From: Bin55 sp963667455
Lineage (GTDB): Bacteria; Pseudomonadota; Gammaproteobacteria; Pseudomonadales; Azotimanducaceae
Reading direction: 5' to 3'
Length of the DNA: 64,000 bases
NCBI GenBank assembly: GCA_963667455.2
Contig: CAXXFR010000019.1
Coordinates: 124,001 to 188,000 of the forward strand
The position numbers were made by a program, and so were the translations under genes. The stretch's first letter is position 1. Every line of letters begins with the position of its first letter. This document shows positions 63,122 through 64,000 of this stretch, one piece after another. The notes under the pieces were generated by a model. That model did not search any database, had not been told where the DNA came from, and saw only the letters and a list, made by a program, of their open reading frames with translations.

Positions 63122-64000
63122 TGAGTGCTTCCGGTCGAGGTCGAACTAGTGCTTCGATCAATCGTCGGCGGTAGTGGAACGTCAAGTTCCGGCGGCTCAA
63201 GGGAGATTCTTGAACGTGTTTTGGGTCGGTCCAACAACCCGAAGGTCAAGGAGTTCAGGAAGCTGCGGTCTCGATTACGCACTCGGCTGACGATGACCAA
63301 GTTCCCTTCCGCATCAAAACCCTCATAGTCTGGAAAGTTCAACGCTAGGATCTCGAGGGCGTCGTCTGCCGCTTCAGGTAGTTCCAGCTTGTGATTGGCT
63401 TCAACCATGATCGCAAGAGCACGTGGTACGGCTGCCGACTTAGGGAAGTTTTCGACTACGTTGCGAGCACGATTGATGGCGGACACCCACGCATCTCGAT
63501 CCATGTAGAACATGGCGACGTTGAGTTCCGCCTCAGCGATTACGTTTCGCAGATAAATCATGCGCAACTGTGCGTCTGTTGCGTACAGGCTCTCCGGATA
63601 CAGTGAGAGAAAACTCTCGAAGTCGATGAACGCTTGTCTCGCGCTGGACACGTCGCGTAGAGGTTCCGGTGTTCCCAAGAGGCGATCGAAGAATCCTCGG
63701 TCCCGCTGATAGCTCGAGAGACCCTTCATGTAGAAAGCGTAGTCTGCATTGGGATGCTGTGGGTGCAAGTTGATGAAGCGGTCAGCAGCCACGATCGCAC
63801 CGTCAAAGTCAGTGCGCATGAAGTTTGCGTAGATAAGCTCTAGCTGAGCTTGTTCCGCATAGCGTCCAAATGGAAAATGAGACTCCAGCAATTCAAGGCG
63901 TTCAATCCCGTCCAGATAGTTCCCGACGAGCAGGCTACGTTGGGCATGCTCGTAGAGCAATTGCTCGGTTACACCTGCATCTTCCTCTTCCGAACCGCTT
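63118..64000 (-). CDS. bamD: Outer membrane assembly lipoprotein BamD (5' end outside window)
   Basis: Part of the BAM complex that inserts beta-barrel proteins. The frame is open to the window edge, so the N-terminus with signal peptide is missing. The visible 290 residues hold TPR repeats with HFPFGRYAEQAQLELIYANF, AADRFINLHPQHPNADYAFY and ATDAQLRMIYLRN, all typical of BamD. It runs convergent with lspA, overlapping by 4 bases at 63118-63121. The C-terminal tail is Ser/Thr-rich. Confidence 0.95.
   Translation of the reverse strand, partial: SGSEEEDAGVTEQLLYEHAQRSLLVGNYLDGIERLELLESHFPFGRYAEQAQLELIYANFMRTDFDGAIVAADRFINLHPQHPNADYAFYMKGLSSYQRDRGFFDRLLGTPEPLRDVSSARQAFIDFESFLSLYPESLYATDAQLRMIYLRNVIAEAELNVAMFYMDRDAWVSAINRARNVVENFPKSAAVPRALAIMVEANHKLELPEAADDALEILALNFPDYEGFDAEGNLVIVSRVRNRDRSFLNSLTFGLLDRPKTRSRISLEPPELDVPLPPTIDRSTSSTSTGSTH

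Overview
The window looks like a chromosomal segment of a gammaproteobacterium of moderate G+C, probably uncultured or environmental. The evidence is gene order and markers typical of that class: smc-zipA-ligA (zipA is essentially a gammaproteobacterial division gene), ispB divergent from rplU-rpmA-obgE, rpsT beside murJ-ribF-lspA, and bamD. Nearly every gene is ordinary and intact. I saw no rRNA, CRISPR array, prophage or complete insertion sequence. One tRNA is present, tRNA-Pro(CGG).

Layout. 1-4.1 kb: the end of a large unrecognised gene, a MerR-type regulator behind paired TGTACAA repeats, and a 580-base gap rich in hairpins. 4.1-10.7 kb: smc, zipA, ligA. 10.8-23.6 kb: an accessory metabolic region with a crotonase, an acyl-CoA dehydrogenase, a CYP153-like P450, a haloalkane dehalogenase with a full catalytic pentad, a malate/lactate-type dehydrogenase, a peroxiredoxin, a glutathione transferase, a SPOR lipoprotein, a TauD-type dioxygenase and an HNH nuclease. 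Together they suggest terminal oxidation, dehalogenation and beta-oxidation of aliphatic or halogenated compounds. 23.6-31.5 kb: an M20 peptidase, cysS, an M17 aminopeptidase, lipA, asnS and a single-domain voltage-gated cation channel whose selectivity filter (TLEDWTD) resembles calcium-selective designs.

31.8-35.5 kb is the most accessory-looking stretch. It holds a helical ORFan, a 475-base gap with hairpins, an AAA ATPase broken by a one-base loss in its Walker A motif and by an in-frame TGA, and two tandem AT-richer RDD membrane-protein paralogues. 35.6-42.3 kb is a tightly packed minus-strand operon: RDD, SpoIIM-like, DUF4129, DUF4350, MoxR ATPase, DUF58. It forms a predicted membrane-associated MoxR/VWA-type module. 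Upstream, still on the minus strand, are a COG3146 acyltransferase-like protein, a PhyH-type oxygenase, a two-subunit ABC exporter, a serine hydrolase, an ABC-2 exporter pair and a luciferase-like oxidoreductase.

54-64 kb returns to core genes: glyoxalase I, an SDR, tRNA-Pro, ispB, rplU, rpmA, obgE, rpsT, murJ, ribF, lspA and the C-terminal part of bamD. Notable details here are an 11-base rplU/rpmA overlap, a hairpin that encloses the obgE ribosome-binding site, a TTG start for rpsT, and the absence of ileS between ribF and lspA.
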